This document shows positions 37,177-47,667 of a DNA stretch of 64,000 nt, piece after piece. Positions within the stretch are counted from its first letter, which is position 1, and each line of letters opens with the position of its first letter. The notes beneath the pieces are model-generated. The model saw nothing but the letters and a program-made list of their open reading frames with translations, was not told the DNA's origin and searched no databases. Source of the DNA: Pseudomonas duriflava (GTDB lineage: Bacteria; Pseudomonadota; Gammaproteobacteria; Pseudomonadales; Pseudomonadaceae); NCBI RefSeq assembly GCF_007830155.1, contig NZ_VLKY01000015.1:1-64000 (forward strand), written 5' to 3'. The position numbers and the translations under genes were made by a program.

Positions 37177-39507
37177 TCAGGCGATGCGAGCAAGTAATAC
37201 CTCGGCCTGATGGCGCTGGCTTTCGTCTCCCTCATTAAGAATACGCTGCAGAATGGCACTGGCCGCTCGCATATTACCCTGCTCCATGCATGTCTTGGCT
37301 TGGTCTAGCAAAGGATGATCTTTATAGTCAGCAAAGCCATCATGGATGGAATCGGCCAGTGATTGGCTGGCAAAATGTTCATCCAAGGTCATATCCAATT
37401 CATCTACGGAAGGTAATTCGCCCAGGGTATAAGGAAGCTCATCCTCTATAGTTGCCTGAGCAGGCTTCGCTTTTTCATGACCTTGTTCAGCATCAAGCAA
37501 CTCGGTTAAGGCAATAGCGTCATCAAAGCTAAGATCCTGGAGATCAAGATCAAAATTCTCAATATCCGCTATTGTGGGGGTTAATTCATCAGCACCCAAA
37601 TCGAGCTTTGGCGTCCACTCGCTCAATTCGTCAGGCAGCTCAAAAGAGTCATCCAACAAGGCCTCTTCATGCTTTTCCTCCGGTAGCTCTTGAGCCATAG
37701 CGGGCAGCAAAGCTTTGAGTTGATCAATAGCATGGGCATCGCCACCCATTTCTAGTATGGCAGCCTCTTGAACGGCAAATAATTTACGCTCACCTAGCGC
37801 AGCCAGAACTTGAAGCAAGGCCATGCGTATATCCAAACGGCCGGGCTGCTCGAGAACTCCTTCTTCCAGCACTTCACGCGCTTGGTTATAACGACCATAG
37901 GCGATATAAATTTCAGCACGTCCCAAGTATTCATCCGCAGCCTGTGCAGCTAACGATATCGGTACGGATGCAGAGGTAGTAGGCGGCTGGGTCGCCGCTA
38001 CGGCCGGCTCAGCCAAAGGAACCGGGCGAGCCAGCGTAGGCTCATCAAACGCTACAGGCTGCCTTTCTGCTAGCGTAGGATACTCGGTCCCGCCAATATC
38101 CTCTTTTAATTCACGCGCCTGCTCCTCTAGACGCCGCTTCCAGGCGATCACTATAGCTACCAGCAAAGCTGCTACTGGAATCAACCACAGCCACGGGAAT
38201 GAGGTACTGATATTTTCTTCTTTACGTGTTTGCGATTCCTCGGTAACTGGAGCAGATGAAATCGATTGTGTAGGCGCTATATCCACCTGCTCAGCCGGCT
38301 TAGAGGCCTGAACCGAGTCTTGAGCTACGGGCGAGACAACTGCTGTCGAGCTTTCAACCGACGGCGCTTGCCTCCCACTCGCTACACCTGAAGACTCTAG
38401 GGCATCACTCGAGCCTGAAAGCGGATCGGCATCTCCAGCCCCCCCTCCCCGCTGTAGCTGGGCCACTTCGCTTTGCAGGGCAGCTATTTGCGCATCCTTT
38501 TCCCGAATCGTCTGATCCAGGCGCGCCTGCAACTGCTCTAACTGGGTCTGCATTTCTGCCATACGCAGAAGAGACTGGTTATTAACCAACGAAGCAGATT
38601 CCCTCTCTCCTGCCACATCTGCATCTGGAGCCGCTGAAGCAGGTGCGGCCGAAACGGTTTCAGGCGAACCTTCCACGCCAAGCGAACTTGGCGCCCCCAC
38701 TACCGTACCGGTGTCTTGGGCATGGTCTTCAGACACCACAGGCACAGACAAACGAGAGAATTCGGCAGGTAAGCGCAGTACTTGCCCGGCCTTCAGTCGC
38801 TCCATGTCTCCACCAACAAATGCAGTAGGATTAAGTGCAAACAAATCCTCCATTGTTTGCCGAACGGAGCTCAGGTTGGGAGATTGCCTTGTCAGTTCCT
38901 GAGCAATCGCCCAAAGGTTGTCATTAGCTACGGTACGGTATACGTCCGAGCCAGCTTGGAGATCGGGACGAGGAACTGGCGCAGCGACTGCTGGCCTGGT
39001 CCGCACTGGGTCTCCCGACATAGTTGAGCGAGCCGGTTCTGAAAAAGCAGCAACGGCTGGGCTTGTGGCGTTTGCCATGCCTGGGTCACGATAACCCGGC
39101 GGGTCGACAAGAACGGTAAATTCACGCAATTGCCGTCCGGTAGGCATTTCAAAGCGAACAAGAAAGCTTAGATAAGGCTCGTTGACCGGACGCCGAGACG
39201 TTACACGGATATAGCTTTTACCACCCGACTGAATAACAGGCGTAAAGGACAAGTCACTAAGAAATTGAGTGCGATCAACTCCAGCTTGGGCAAACTCATC
39301 ATTCGAGGCCAGGCCGACACGAAAATCACTTTCTTCAAGCGGCCCGGCATTGATCAGCTCGATCTTGGCATTTAAAGGTTGGTTCAACGCTGACTGAAGA
39401 GAAATATCACCCAGCGCCACAGCATAGGCTGTCTCAGTACCTACACCTAAGAGAAGCGCCAGAAAGGCAATTACAAAGCGGTAACGATTGCTGTTTTTCC
39501 TGGCCAT
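37177..39507 (-). CDS. FimV-like peptidoglycan-binding inner-membrane protein
   Basis: This 776-residue protein has a signal segment (1-29), the FimV N-terminal domain (LGDISLQSALNQPLNAKIEL), a LysM-like segment near 188-245 (VYRTVANDNLWAIAQELT), a coiled coil (MAEMQTQLEQLQARLDQTI), a single membrane span (SFPWLWLIPVAALLVAIVIA) and a C-terminal cytoplasmic FimV/TPR region (AEIYIAYGRYNQAREVLEEG; LLDQAKTCMEQGNMRAASAI). FimV proteins organise cell-pole machinery such as type IV pili. Its neighbours match PA3339-PA3341 of P. aeruginosa, so it is probably the PA3340 type. Confidence 0.9.
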   Translation of the reverse strand: MARKNSNRYRFVIAFLALLLGVGTETAYAVALGDISLQSALNQPLNAKIELINAGPLEESDFRVGLASNDEFAQAGVDRTQFLSDLSFTPVIQSGGKSYIRVTSRRPVNEPYLSFLVRFEMPTGRQLREFTVLVDPPGYRDPGMANATSPAVAAFSEPARSTMSGDPVRTRPAVAAPVPRPDLQAGSDVYRTVANDNLWAIAQELTRQSPNLSSVRQTMEDLFALNPTAFVGGDMERLKAGQVLRLPAEFSRLSVPVVSEDHAQDTGTVVGAPSSLGVEGSPETVSAAPASAAPDADVAGERESASLVNNQSLLRMAEMQTQLEQLQARLDQTIREKDAQIAALQSEVAQLQRGGGAGDADPLSGSSDALESSGVASGRQAPSVESSTAVVSPVAQDSVQASKPAEQVDIAPTQSISSAPVTEESQTRKEENISTSFPWLWLIPVAALLVAIVIAWKRRLEEQARELKEDIGGTEYPTLAERQPVAFDEPTLARPVPLAEPAVAATQPPTTSASVPISLAAQAADEYLGRAEIYIAYGRYNQAREVLEEGVLEQPGRLDIRMALLQVLAALGERKLFAVQEAAILEMGGDAHAIDQLKALLPAMAQELPEEKHEEALLDDSFELPDELSEWTPKLDLGADELTPTIADIENFDLDLQDLSFDDAIALTELLDAEQGHEKAKPAQATIEDELPYTLGELPSVDELDMTLDEHFASQSLADSIHDGFADYKDHPLLDQAKTCMEQGNMRAASAILQRILNEGDESQRHQAEVLLARIA

Positions 39508-39555
39508 TAAGCGCCCTAACTACAGTGACTGGAAAATGCGATTCGCTTTTCAAGC

Positions 39556-39578
39556 AATGATGGCAAAATCCCATCATT
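39556..39578. repeat. 8-bp inverted repeat between marR and fimV-like genes
   Basis: AATGATGG and CCATCATT surround a 7-nt loop. It lies about 100 bp after the marR stop and 50 bp before the fimV-like start. It may be an operator for the fimV-like gene or a weak terminator; there is no strong T-tract. Confidence 0.4.
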
Positions 39579-39676
39579 AAAGAGACAAATCTCGCATTTC
39601 AGACAAAAAGTAGCACTGAAAACCAAGAGGAACAAACAAATCGAAGCGACTCCTAACAGAGCCGCTTTTCATCCGA

Positions 39677-40120
39677 TCAATGGCTGCGCTTTTCCAGATT
39701 AACCAGCACTTGCTGGTGAACCTGCTGGCAGATATCGATAGCTGATTCATCAATACCTGAAAGCAGCTCTTCACGTAGCGCATCGGCAATCGTCTGGATC
39801 TTTTCAATTAACGGCCCCGCTGCAGGCGTTAGCATAATGCGCTTGGCACGCCGATCCTCACTTACGGCAACACGCTTTACCAGCTTCTGGGCCTCCAGCC
39901 CATCCAACAGACGGGCCAAGGTAGGTCCTTCTACGCTAACGCTTTGTGCCAGCTCTCGCTGAGTAGGATGCTGCTCGCCCATACGAGCCAACGTTAGCAG
40001 AACCTGCCAACGGGCCTGTGAAAGACCAAGATGACTCAATCGACGATCCAGCTCAGCCCGCCAAGCACGGGATATGTGCAGAATCTGTCGACCAAAAAGA
40101 TGAGGATCGGTTTGTGCCAT
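39677..40120 (-). CDS. MarR-family transcriptional regulator
   Basis: This 147-residue winged-helix protein has the MarR signature: SQARWQVLLTLARMG, TQRELAQSVSVEGPTLARLLDGLE (recognition helix) and DRRAKRIMLTPAAG (wing). ATG 40120 has AAGGTC upstream; the frame extension to 40168 is not needed. The ligand and targets are unknown. It sits between the fimV-like gene and recQ, as PA3341 does in P. aeruginosa. Confidence 0.92.
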   Translation of the reverse strand: MAQTDPHLFGRQILHISRAWRAELDRRLSHLGLSQARWQVLLTLARMGEQHPTQRELAQSVSVEGPTLARLLDGLEAQKLVKRVAVSEDRRAKRIMLTPAAGPLIEKIQTIADALREELLSGIDESAIDICQQVHQQVLVNLEKRSH

Positions 40121-40241
40121 GGAACATGACCTTATGATTTTGACAGTTATTGTTGTGTAGCCATTCAACTGCCATCAATCCAGATACGACAGTGACCTGT
40201 CAACAGTACTAGAAAGGACCGCTTGCGTCGCTCAAGATTCG

Positions 40242-42377
40242 CTACTCCGCAAGCTCTGCCATCAGTGCAGCACGCACACAATACAAAACGCCCTCAGGCA
40301 CCTGACCGGAAAATCGGCCACTTAATGCTGCAGCGGGCGGTAATGCTCCGTCTTCTTCTAGAAAAGCGTCTTGAATCTCGCCCAACAAGTCCTCTGGAAG
40401 CTCCAGAGCCTGCTCCAAGGAAACTTGTTGTTTACCTATAGCTTCCGCCAACATGCTGTAAACATTTTTTTCAGAGCACGATAGCTGACGAGCGATTTGT
40501 GCAGGCGTCATACCAGCTCGCACTAGAGTAACGACCTCATGACGCATATCGGCAACAGGCTCCGGTGCAGTCGGTGCATCATTCAACACATCCAAGAAGG
40601 CCTGTCCGTAACGCTCTAGCTTACGAGCGCCTATGCCGCTGATACGCGACATCTCTTGCAACGTACGCGGCTGCCCCCGAAGCATCTCCAGTAATGTTGC
40701 ATCGGGAAAAATCACATAAGGCGGCACCCCATGCTCTTCCGCCAATTGACGGCGCAAGGCCCGCAAAGACTCCCACTGCTGGCGCTCCTCGGCTCGCACC
40801 AGTTGACTGGCCGCACTAGGCCCGGCGCTGCTTCCTCGGGCCCGCTGAGGCTTGGCATCGCGCCGTAGTTCTATACGCACTTCACCTCTAAGTAAAGGCC
40901 GGCAGGCCTCAGTCAAACGCAGACCGCCAAAGCCATCTAGATCCACATCGGCCAAGCCACGCGCCACCAACTGGCGAAACAGCGTGCGCCACTCGTCTTC
41001 AGTCCGCGCCTTTCCTAGCCCGAACACAGCCAAACGCTGATGCCCAAGGCTACGGATCTTATCGTTCTCCCGGCCCAACAGGATGTCTATCAGATGGCCT
41101 ACCCCATAACGCTGGCCACTCCGATAGATTGCTGAAAGGGCTTGGCGGGCTGGCTCGGTTGCGTCCCACGTTTCGACACCATCAACACAGTTATCACAAT
41201 GGCCGCAGGGCTCAGGCAGTTCCTCATCAAAATAAGCCAATAGAACCTGACGACGGCAGCGGATTTCTTCACACAAAGCCAGCATAGCTTCCAGCTTATG
41301 CCGCTCGACCCGCTTGTGGCGCTCATCACCTTCAGAGCTCTGCATCATCTGGCGCAGCAGCAATACATCCTGCAACCCATACGCCATCCACGCGTCTGAT
41401 GGCAACCCGTCACGCCCAGCACGCCCGGTCTCCTGGTAATAGGCTTCCAGGCTTTTGGGCAAGTCCAAGTGTGCAACGAAGCGTACGTTAGGTTTATCAA
41501 TGCCCATACCGAACGCAATCGTGGCGACCATAATCAAGCCTTCCTCATTGAGAAAGCGCTTCTGATTGAAGGCACGCAACTCATTGGACAGCCCAGCGTG
41601 ATAAGGCAATGCAGGAAAGCCTTGACTACTTAAGTAATCAGCAACCTCCTCCACTTTCTTACGCGACATGCAATACACAATGCCTGCATCACCACGATGC
41701 TGTGCCAGGAAGGCCAGCAGCTGCTTGCGTGGCTGCTCCTTAGGTACGATGCGATAAAAGATATTGGGCCGGTCGAAACTGGAGAGAAATTGCTCTGCAT
41801 CCTGCAGATATAGCCGTTGAACAATCTCCTCACGAGTGCGCATGTCCGCCGTGGCCGTCAGGGCGATTCGCGGCACCTCGGGAAACAATTCAGCCAACTG
41901 GCCAAGCTGAAGATATTCAGGCCGAAAATCATGCCCCCATTGAGATACGCAATGGGCTTCGTCGATAGCAAACAGCGCTACTTTGTTCAAACGTTGCAGA
42001 AAAGACAACATGCGCGGCTGCACAAGACGCTCCGGCGCTAAATACAGCAACCTGATCTCGCCTTGTTCGAGGCGATAGGCGATATCGCGCTGCGCCTCGG
42101 GCGATATCGTCGAATTCAGGGCCGCGGCGGGGACACCTAATTCTTCCAAAGTGGCAACCTGATCCTCCATCAAGGCAATCAGGGGCGATACCACCACCGT
42201 CAGTCCCTCGCGAAGCAACGCTGGCACCTGATAACACAAAGATTTGCCACCACCCGTAGGCATAAGCACGAGCGCATCCCCACCGCTGGCGACGCGCTCG
42301 ATGATTCGGGCCTGATTGCCACGAAACGCGTCATAACCAAAGACGTCTTTAAGGATACGTAATGCTTGATCGATCAT
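40242..42377 (-). CDS. recQ: ATP-dependent DNA helicase RecQ
   Basis: RecQ is a 3'-5' helicase acting in RecF-pathway recombination and fork repair. The 711-residue protein has Walker [20 protein letters not shown] ([17 protein letters not shown], which contains the aromatic-rich loop), motif [17 protein letters not shown], zinc-binding cysteines ([19 protein letters not shown]), an RQC winged helix and a C-terminal HRDC domain near 515-590. A further C-terminal helix-turn-helix-like region follows ([18 protein letters not shown]). ATG 42377 has GGGAGG upstream. Confidence 0.97.
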   Translation of the reverse strand: MIDQALRILKDVFGYDAFRGNQARIIERVASGGDALVLMPTGGGKSLCYQVPALLREGLTVVVSPLIALMEDQVATLEELGVPAAALNSTISPEAQRDIAYRLEQGEIRLLYLAPERLVQPRMLSFLQRLNKVALFAIDEAHCVSQWGHDFRPEYLQLGQLAELFPEVPRIALTATADMRTREEIVQRLYLQDAEQFLSSFDRPNIFYRIVPKEQPRKQLLAFLAQHRGDAGIVYCMSRKKVEEVADYLSSQGFPALPYHAGLSNELRAFNQKRFLNEEGLIMVATIAFGMGIDKPNVRFVAHLDLPKSLEAYYQETGRAGRDGLPSDAWMAYGLQDVLLLRQMMQSSEGDERHKRVERHKLEAMLALCEEIRCRRQVLLAYFDEELPEPCGHCDNCVDGVETWDATEPARQALSAIYRSGQRYGVGHLIDILLGRENDKIRSLGHQRLAVFGLGKARTEDEWRTLFRQLVARGLADVDLDGFGGLRLTEACRPLLRGEVRIELRRDAKPQRARGSSAGPSAASQLVRAEERQQWESLRALRRQLAEEHGVPPYVIFPDATLLEMLRGQPRTLQEMSRISGIGARKLERYGQAFLDVLNDAPTAPEPVADMRHEVVTLVRAGMTPAQIARQLSCSEKNVYSMLAEAIGKQQVSLEQALELPEDLLGEIQDAFLEEDGALPPAAALSGRFSGQVPEGVLYCVRAALMAELAE

Positions 42378-42680
42378 GAGGCCTCCCACTAATGGGCGCA
42401 TTATACGGGCACTAACAAGAAACGCCCGGTTATCCGTCATGCAACCTTCGCAATCGTTCGATTAAATCAGTGAGAACTGCATTATTGATGAGATCGCTTT
42501 TGCCGCGAGGCGACAGCTCGTCTACAATCCGTTGCGTTGAGGCAGTTGCAGAACGTGACATCTGGCAAACGCACGAGAAATTCACAAAGTGAATAGCTCA
42601 GAATTCAGTGTTTGCGGGAACATCATCGTCATGCGACTGCCTTTATCGTATATCCAGCCCGTTTTCCGAGGTAGTAGCCG

Positions 42681-43265
42681 ATGTCCTTCGCTGAACAACT
42701 GTCCCGCCTGCGTGTGTTTCTAGATGCGGACGATCTGCATGAAGAAGCGCTCGACTACATCGCAGCGCATGGTTATCTGACTGCACTGGCCATTTGCCCG
42801 GTAAACGTGCCCGAGCGCGAGTGGATCGATGCCCTTTTTGCCGAACCACCGCATTACCAGAATGATGCCCAGCGTGAGGAAATCGAGTCCACGCTTATCC
42901 AGCTCAAGATGCATATTCTTCGTGTACTCGGTAGCGATGAAGAACTTGAGCTCCCGTGCGATCTGGATCTAGGTGAGGAGCCCGATGACTCCGACCTGCG
43001 CGGCTGGTGCATTGGCTTCATGGAAGGTGTTTTTCTACGCGAATCGATCTGGTTCGAGCAGGCCGAGGAAGAAGTCAGCGAATTACTCCTGCCGATTATG
43101 GTGGGCTCTGGCCTCTTCGAAGAGCAGCCAGAGTTTAGCGATATCGCCGCTGACCCTGACTTGGTAGACAGCATGATTTCTCAGATTCCCGAAGTGCTGA
43201 CCCAACTGTTCCTCCTCTGTCATGCTCCGGAAGAAAAGCCTGCGCTGCTAAAGCCTCGTCACTAA
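42681..43265 (+). CDS. YecA/UPF0149 family protein
   Basis: This is a 194-residue acidic helical protein of the UPF0149 family (LDYIAAHGYLTALAICP; WCIGFMEGVFLRESIWF). The zinc-binding SEC-C tail of some YecA members is absent. The function is unknown. It is divergent from recQ, with a 300-bp intergenic region in which I see no other gene, and is followed 15 bp later by a DUF454 gene. Confidence 0.9.
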   Translation: MSFAEQLSRLRVFLDADDLHEEALDYIAAHGYLTALAICPVNVPEREWIDALFAEPPHYQNDAQREEIESTLIQLKMHILRVLGSDEELELPCDLDLGEEPDDSDLRGWCIGFMEGVFLRESIWFEQAEEEVSELLLPIMVGSGLFEEQPEFSDIAADPDLVDSMISQIPEVLTQLFLLCHAPEEKPALLKPRH

Positions 43266-43280
43266 GACCTTCAACACCGC

Positions 43281-43682
43281 ATGCCCGAACAGGACATACG
43301 CGTCAGCAGGCGACCCTGGGTTCGCTACAGCTTGCTGGCGCTGGGATGGCTTAGCATTGCACTTGGCGTAATCGGCATCTTTTTACCAATCTTGCCGACT
43401 ACGCCTTTTCTATTGCTAGCGGCTGCTTGCTTTATGCGTAGTTCGAGGCGGTTTTATAACTGGCTGGTCAATCATCCTCGCCTTGGCCCCTTGATCAAAG
43501 ATTACCTGGAAGGCGAAGGCATACCGCTTCAAGGAAAAATCTACGCTATTACTAGCATGTGGATCAGTATTGGTATTTCCTGCTGGCTGATTCCGTACTT
43601 CTGGGCGCGCCTGCTCATGGTGATTTGCTCCCTATGCGTAAGCATCTACATCCTCAAGCAAAAAACCCGCTCCCAACCATAG
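43281..43682 (+). CDS. DUF454 (YbaN-like) inner-membrane protein
   Basis: This 133-residue protein has three to four membrane segments and the DUF454 signature: GWLSIALGVIGIFLPILPTTPFLLLAAACF, split here by its GxxGxxLPxLPTTPFLLLA core. The phrase SSRRFYNWLVNHPRLGP follows. The function is unknown. It is probably cotranscribed with the yecA-like gene. Confidence 0.9.
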   Translation: MPEQDIRVSRRPWVRYSLLALGWLSIALGVIGIFLPILPTTPFLLLAAACFMRSSRRFYNWLVNHPRLGPLIKDYLEGEGIPLQGKIYAITSMWISIGISCWLIPYFWARLLMVICSLCVSIYILKQKTRSQP

Positions 43683-43862
43683 CGGCGATTTTAGGCTTTA
43701 CGATACGTAATCTTCCAAGTTCGCTTTAAGCTAGCGAGCAACTCGACTCACAGAGAAAACCAGCCCTCATAGAGCCGCTTACCATGCACCCATAGCAATT
43801 ATATTCCTATCAACTATTGCGCTTTGGTTGCTCTACTGCTATCGCATCCCGTCATAAAGCGA

Positions 43863-44261
43863 CCACTACATATAGTGTTATGGTGTAAACAAAATTCCTT
43901 TCATCTGCTCTTAAAAAAAGATGCCAAAAACGCGACTGATGGCAAACCTCAGAGCCTGTGCGACTTGCGTCAACATATCCCAAAATTACCCACCTTTTTA
44001 TCCACAGGCTCCAGTGTCTTATCACCTTGCAAAGTGGCAGATAGCGCATTATCTTGTACCCCGCCTCAATGAATATCCCTATATGTTGGGGTTCATCGAA
44101 CAACCGGACACAAGAGAACCGTCGTATTGTCAAGTCTTAATGCCGTAAGGCACCGGTTGGTCGAAGCTCTTTTTCAGTGACGATTAACGCAGCTTCGGAA
44201 TCCTGCCACACTGTATTTCCCTTCCGAAGTCAAGCCTATCTCTAACCACAACATACTGTGG
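43863..44261. promoter_or_regulatory. nrdA upstream region with DnaA box and NrdR-like palindromes
   Basis: The 779-bp stretch before nrdA (43683-44461) has no convincing gene. It contains a consensus DnaA box, TTATCCACA, at 43998-44006, and three short palindromes resembling NrdR boxes: CACTACATATAGTG (43865-43878), CCCTATATGTTGGGG (44077-44091) and CCACAACATACTGTGG (44246-44261). NrdR boxes repress nrd genes when dATP is high, and DnaA sites occur before E. coli nrdAB. The spacing is not the classic paired 31-32 bp, so the NrdR assignment is tentative. Confidence 0.5.
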
Positions 44262-44461
44262 TAGGCCTCCTGCTAATGTCACTCACTATTTGGGCCTGCT
44301 CATAAGGCTTCCAGGCTCTTTGCTCTTTACCGTGCCAAGCCACCCGCTGGGCACAACCATGAGCGTTTTGCAAAGCCCATCCGGCTGCCGTTTTGCAAAA
44401 CGCTTAGATAGGACCAGAAGTACAGGTCCATCAGACTGATAACGTTAGGAGACGAACCCGC

Positions 44462-47371
44462 ATGCAGACTGATCTGTCCCGCGAGAAAGCAACGACCGAC
44501 GGCTTCCCAGCCGACGACAATAACCTGGACGTCAAGGCCACTGCCCCTGGCCAACTGCGTGTTATCAAACGTAACGGCACTGTCGTTCCATACACCGACG
44601 ATAAGATCACTGTTGCGATCACCAAGGCCTTCCTGGCCGTCGAAGGCGGTACTGCTGCGGCCTCTTCACGTATCCACAACACCGTAAAGCGCCTGACCGA
44701 GCAGGTTACTGCAACGTTCAAGCGCCGTATGCCGTCTGGCGGCACTATTCACATCGAAGAGATTCAAGATCAGGTCGAATTGGCGCTGATGCGCGCGGGA
44801 GAGCAAAAGGTTGCCCGTGACTATGTGATCTATCGCGAAGCTCGTAGCCAGGAGCGCAAGCGTGCAACTGCTGAAGTTGCCGAGCCGCATCCAAGCATTC
44901 GCGTCACCAAGGCCGACGGTACTCTGTTGCCGCTGGACATGGGGCGTCTGAACACCATCATCTCCGAAGCCTGTGAAGGCTTGGCCGAAGTTAACGGCGA
45001 GCTGATCCAGCGCGAAACACTCAAGAACCTGTACGACGGCGTAGCCGAAAAGGACGTTAATACCGCTCTGGTCATGACGGCGCGTACTCTGGTTGAGCGT
45101 GAGCCGAACTACTCCTTCGTTACAGCCCGCCTGTTGCTCGACAGCCTGCGTGCTGAAGGCCTGTCCTTCCTGAACGTTGCAGAAAGCGCCACTCACCATG
45201 AGATGGCCGACCTATACGCCAAGGCCCTACCCGCTTACGTGGCCAAAGGCATAGAGCTGGAGCTGCTGGACCCGAAACTGGCGACCTTCGACCTGGAAAA
45301 GCTGGGCAAGGCGATCAACCACGAGCGTGACGGCCAGTTCACTTATCTAGGCCTGCAGACCCTGTACGACCGCTACTTTCTGCACAGCAACGGCACCCGA
45401 TTTGAGCTGCCGCAGCTGTTCTTCATGCGCGTCGCCATGGGCCTGTCTCACATGGAAGCAGACAAAGAAGCCCGTGCTATCGAGTTCTACAATCTGCTGT
45501 CCAGCTTTGACTACATGGCATCTACCCCGACCCTGTTCAACGCCGGCACCCTGCGTCCACAGCTTTCCAGCTGCTACCTGACCACCGTTCCGGATGACCT
45601 GTCAGGCATCTACGGCGCTATTCACGATAACGCCATGCTGTCCAAGTTCGCAGGCGGTCTGGGTAACGACTGGACACCAGTGCGTGCACTGGGCTCCTAT
45701 ATCAAGGGCACCAATGGCAAGTCCCAGGGCGTCGTACCTTTCCTAAAAGTAGTCAACGACACTGCTGTGGCCGTAAACCAGGGTGGCAAGCGTAAGGGCG
45801 CCGTCTGTGCCTACCTGGAAACCTGGCACCTGGATATCGAAGAATTCCTTGAGCTGCGCAAGAACACCGGTGACGACCGTCGCCGTACGCATGACATGAA
45901 TACAGCGAACTGGATTCCGGACCTGTTCATGAAGCGCGTATTCGACGATGGCAACTGGACCCTGTTCTCCCCGTCCGACGTACCGGATCTGCACGACCTG
46001 TATGGCAAGGCCTTCGAAGAGCGTTATGAGTACTACGAGGCCCTGATCGAATACGGCAAGATCAAGCTGCACAAGACCATCAAGGCCAAAGATCTATGGC
46101 GCAAGATGCTGTCCATGCTGTTCGAAACCGGCCATCCGTGGTTGACCTTCAAGGACCCATGCAACCTGCGTAGCCCGCAGCAGCACGTAGGCGTGGTTCA
46201 TAGCTCCAACCTGTGCACCGAGATCACCTTGAATACCAACAAGGACGAAATCGCTGTATGTAACCTGGGTTCGATCAACCTGGTGAACCATATTGTTGAC
46301 GGCAAGCTGAACATCGAGAAGATTGGCCGCACTGTGAAGACCGCTGTGCGCATGCTCGATAACGTTATCGACATCAACTACTACTCGGTACCGCAGGCAC
46401 GTAACTCTAACCTGAAGCATCGTCCGGTAGGCATGGGCATCATGGGCTTCCAAGATGCGCTGTACCTCCAGCACATTGCCTATGGTTCGGATGCAGCCGT
46501 TGAGTTCGCCGACAAGTCCATGGAAGCGATCAGCTACTTCGCTATCCAGGCTTCCTGTGACTTGGCGGACGAGCGTGGCAGCTACGAGACATTCGAAGGC
46601 TCGCTGTGGTCCAAAGGCATCCTGCCGATTGACTCTGAAAAGATGCTGATCGAAGAGCGTGGCTCCAAGTACATCGAAGTTGACCTGTCCGAGACACTGG
46701 ACTGGGCTCCGATCCGCGAGCGCGTAAAGAAAGGTATTCGTAACTCGAACATCATGGCCATCGCGCCAACTGCAACTATTGCCAACATTACCGGCGTATC
46801 GCAGTCCATCGAGCCGACGTACCAGAACCTGTACGTGAAGTCGAACCTGTCGGGCGAGTTCACCGTGATCAACCCCTACCTGGTTCGCGACCTCAAAGCC
46901 CGCGGCCTGTGGGACCCAGTCATGGTCAACGACCTGAAGTACTACGACGGTTCCGTCCAGCAGATCGAGCGTATCCCGCAAGACCTGAAGGACCTGTACG
47001 CGACCGCATTCGAAGTTGAAACCAAGTGGATCGTGGAAGCAGCAAGTCGCCGCCAGAAGTGGATCGATCAGGCGCAGTCCCTGAACCTCTACATCGCTGG
47101 CGCCTCGGGCAAGAAGCTGGACGTGACCTACCGCATGGCGTGGTTCCGTGGTCTGAAGACTACCTACTACCTCCGTGCCCTGGCCGCTACCAGTACCGAG
47201 AAGTCCACCATTAACACCGGCAAGCTGAATGCCGTGAGCGCAGACCCGATTACCGGCGTACAGGCCAGTGCGGCTCCAGCACCAGCCCAGAAAGCTCAAG
47301 CGGCACCTGCGCCGGCTCCGGTACCCAAGGCATGCAGCATCGACGACCCCGACTGCGAAGCCTGCCAGTAA
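44462..47371 (+). CDS. nrdA: Class Ia ribonucleotide reductase, alpha subunit
   Basis: NrdA reduces ribonucleoside diphosphates to deoxy forms, using a radical from NrdB. The 969-residue protein has two tandem ATP-cones (about 32-120 and 144-230; VIKRNGTVVPYTDDKI and RVTKADGTLLPLDMGRL), as in P. aeruginosa, where the first controls activity. The ten-stranded barrel follows, with the active-site Cys in SSCYLTTVPDDL, NLCTEITLN (second active-site Cys) and the C-terminal redox pair in the tail DDPDCEACQ. Codon use is strongly biased, as in a highly expressed gene. Confidence 0.98.
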   Translation: MQTDLSREKATTDGFPADDNNLDVKATAPGQLRVIKRNGTVVPYTDDKITVAITKAFLAVEGGTAAASSRIHNTVKRLTEQVTATFKRRMPSGGTIHIEEIQDQVELALMRAGEQKVARDYVIYREARSQERKRATAEVAEPHPSIRVTKADGTLLPLDMGRLNTIISEACEGLAEVNGELIQRETLKNLYDGVAEKDVNTALVMTARTLVEREPNYSFVTARLLLDSLRAEGLSFLNVAESATHHEMADLYAKALPAYVAKGIELELLDPKLATFDLEKLGKAINHERDGQFTYLGLQTLYDRYFLHSNGTRFELPQLFFMRVAMGLSHMEADKEARAIEFYNLLSSFDYMASTPTLFNAGTLRPQLSSCYLTTVPDDLSGIYGAIHDNAMLSKFAGGLGNDWTPVRALGSYIKGTNGKSQGVVPFLKVVNDTAVAVNQGGKRKGAVCAYLETWHLDIEEFLELRKNTGDDRRRTHDMNTANWIPDLFMKRVFDDGNWTLFSPSDVPDLHDLYGKAFEERYEYYEALIEYGKIKLHKTIKAKDLWRKMLSMLFETGHPWLTFKDPCNLRSPQQHVGVVHSSNLCTEITLNTNKDEIAVCNLGSINLVNHIVDGKLNIEKIGRTVKTAVRMLDNVIDINYYSVPQARNSNLKHRPVGMGIMGFQDALYLQHIAYGSDAAVEFADKSMEAISYFAIQASCDLADERGSYETFEGSLWSKGILPIDSEKMLIEERGSKYIEVDLSETLDWAPIRERVKKGIRNSNIMAIAPTATIANITGVSQSIEPTYQNLYVKSNLSGEFTVINPYLVRDLKARGLWDPVMVNDLKYYDGSVQQIERIPQDLKDLYATAFEVETKWIVEAASRRQKWIDQAQSLNLYIAGASGKKLDVTYRMAWFRGLKTTYYLRALAATSTEKSTINTGKLNAVSADPITGVQASAAPAPAQKAQAAPAPAPVPKACSIDDPDCEACQ

Positions 47372-47381
47372 TAAGCCATAA

Positions 47382-47403
47382 GCCCTCTCTTCGGAGAGGG
47401 CTC
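47382..47403 (+). terminator. Hairpin after nrdA without a T-tract
   Basis: AGCCCTCTC-TTCG-GAGAGGGCT is a perfect 9-bp stem with a stable tetraloop, but GC-rich sequence follows. It may be an mRNA-stabilising stem or partial terminator in the 296-bp space before nrdB. Confidence 0.55.
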
Positions 47404-47667
47404 GGGGACGGGTTTACCGCCCTCCCCGAGCGCTATACCCAACACAACAAGTACTGAAAGATCGGCTTCAAAGACCGATTGGCCTGGCGCTGCCTTGAGC
47501 ATGATTTCAGGGGCTCCTCTTGGCAGATCCGGCGTGATTCGGGCAAAACCACAAACGGCTGGCCCGGCAGGTAACGCCCAATCAAACACTGTGCCCTTTG
47601 TGCACTCAAAGAACATATAGATTTACTGATCGGCCAAGTAGCCGGTCCTCATGCAGGAGAACACACC

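Noticed and set aside
43824..44148. Short frames before nrdA
   Set aside because: Composition is non-coding and no starts are supported. The region is better read as regulatory.
44666..47299. Long minus-strand frames inside nrdA, including one of 401 codons
   Set aside because: They are shadows created by the strong codon bias of nrdA and have no family features.
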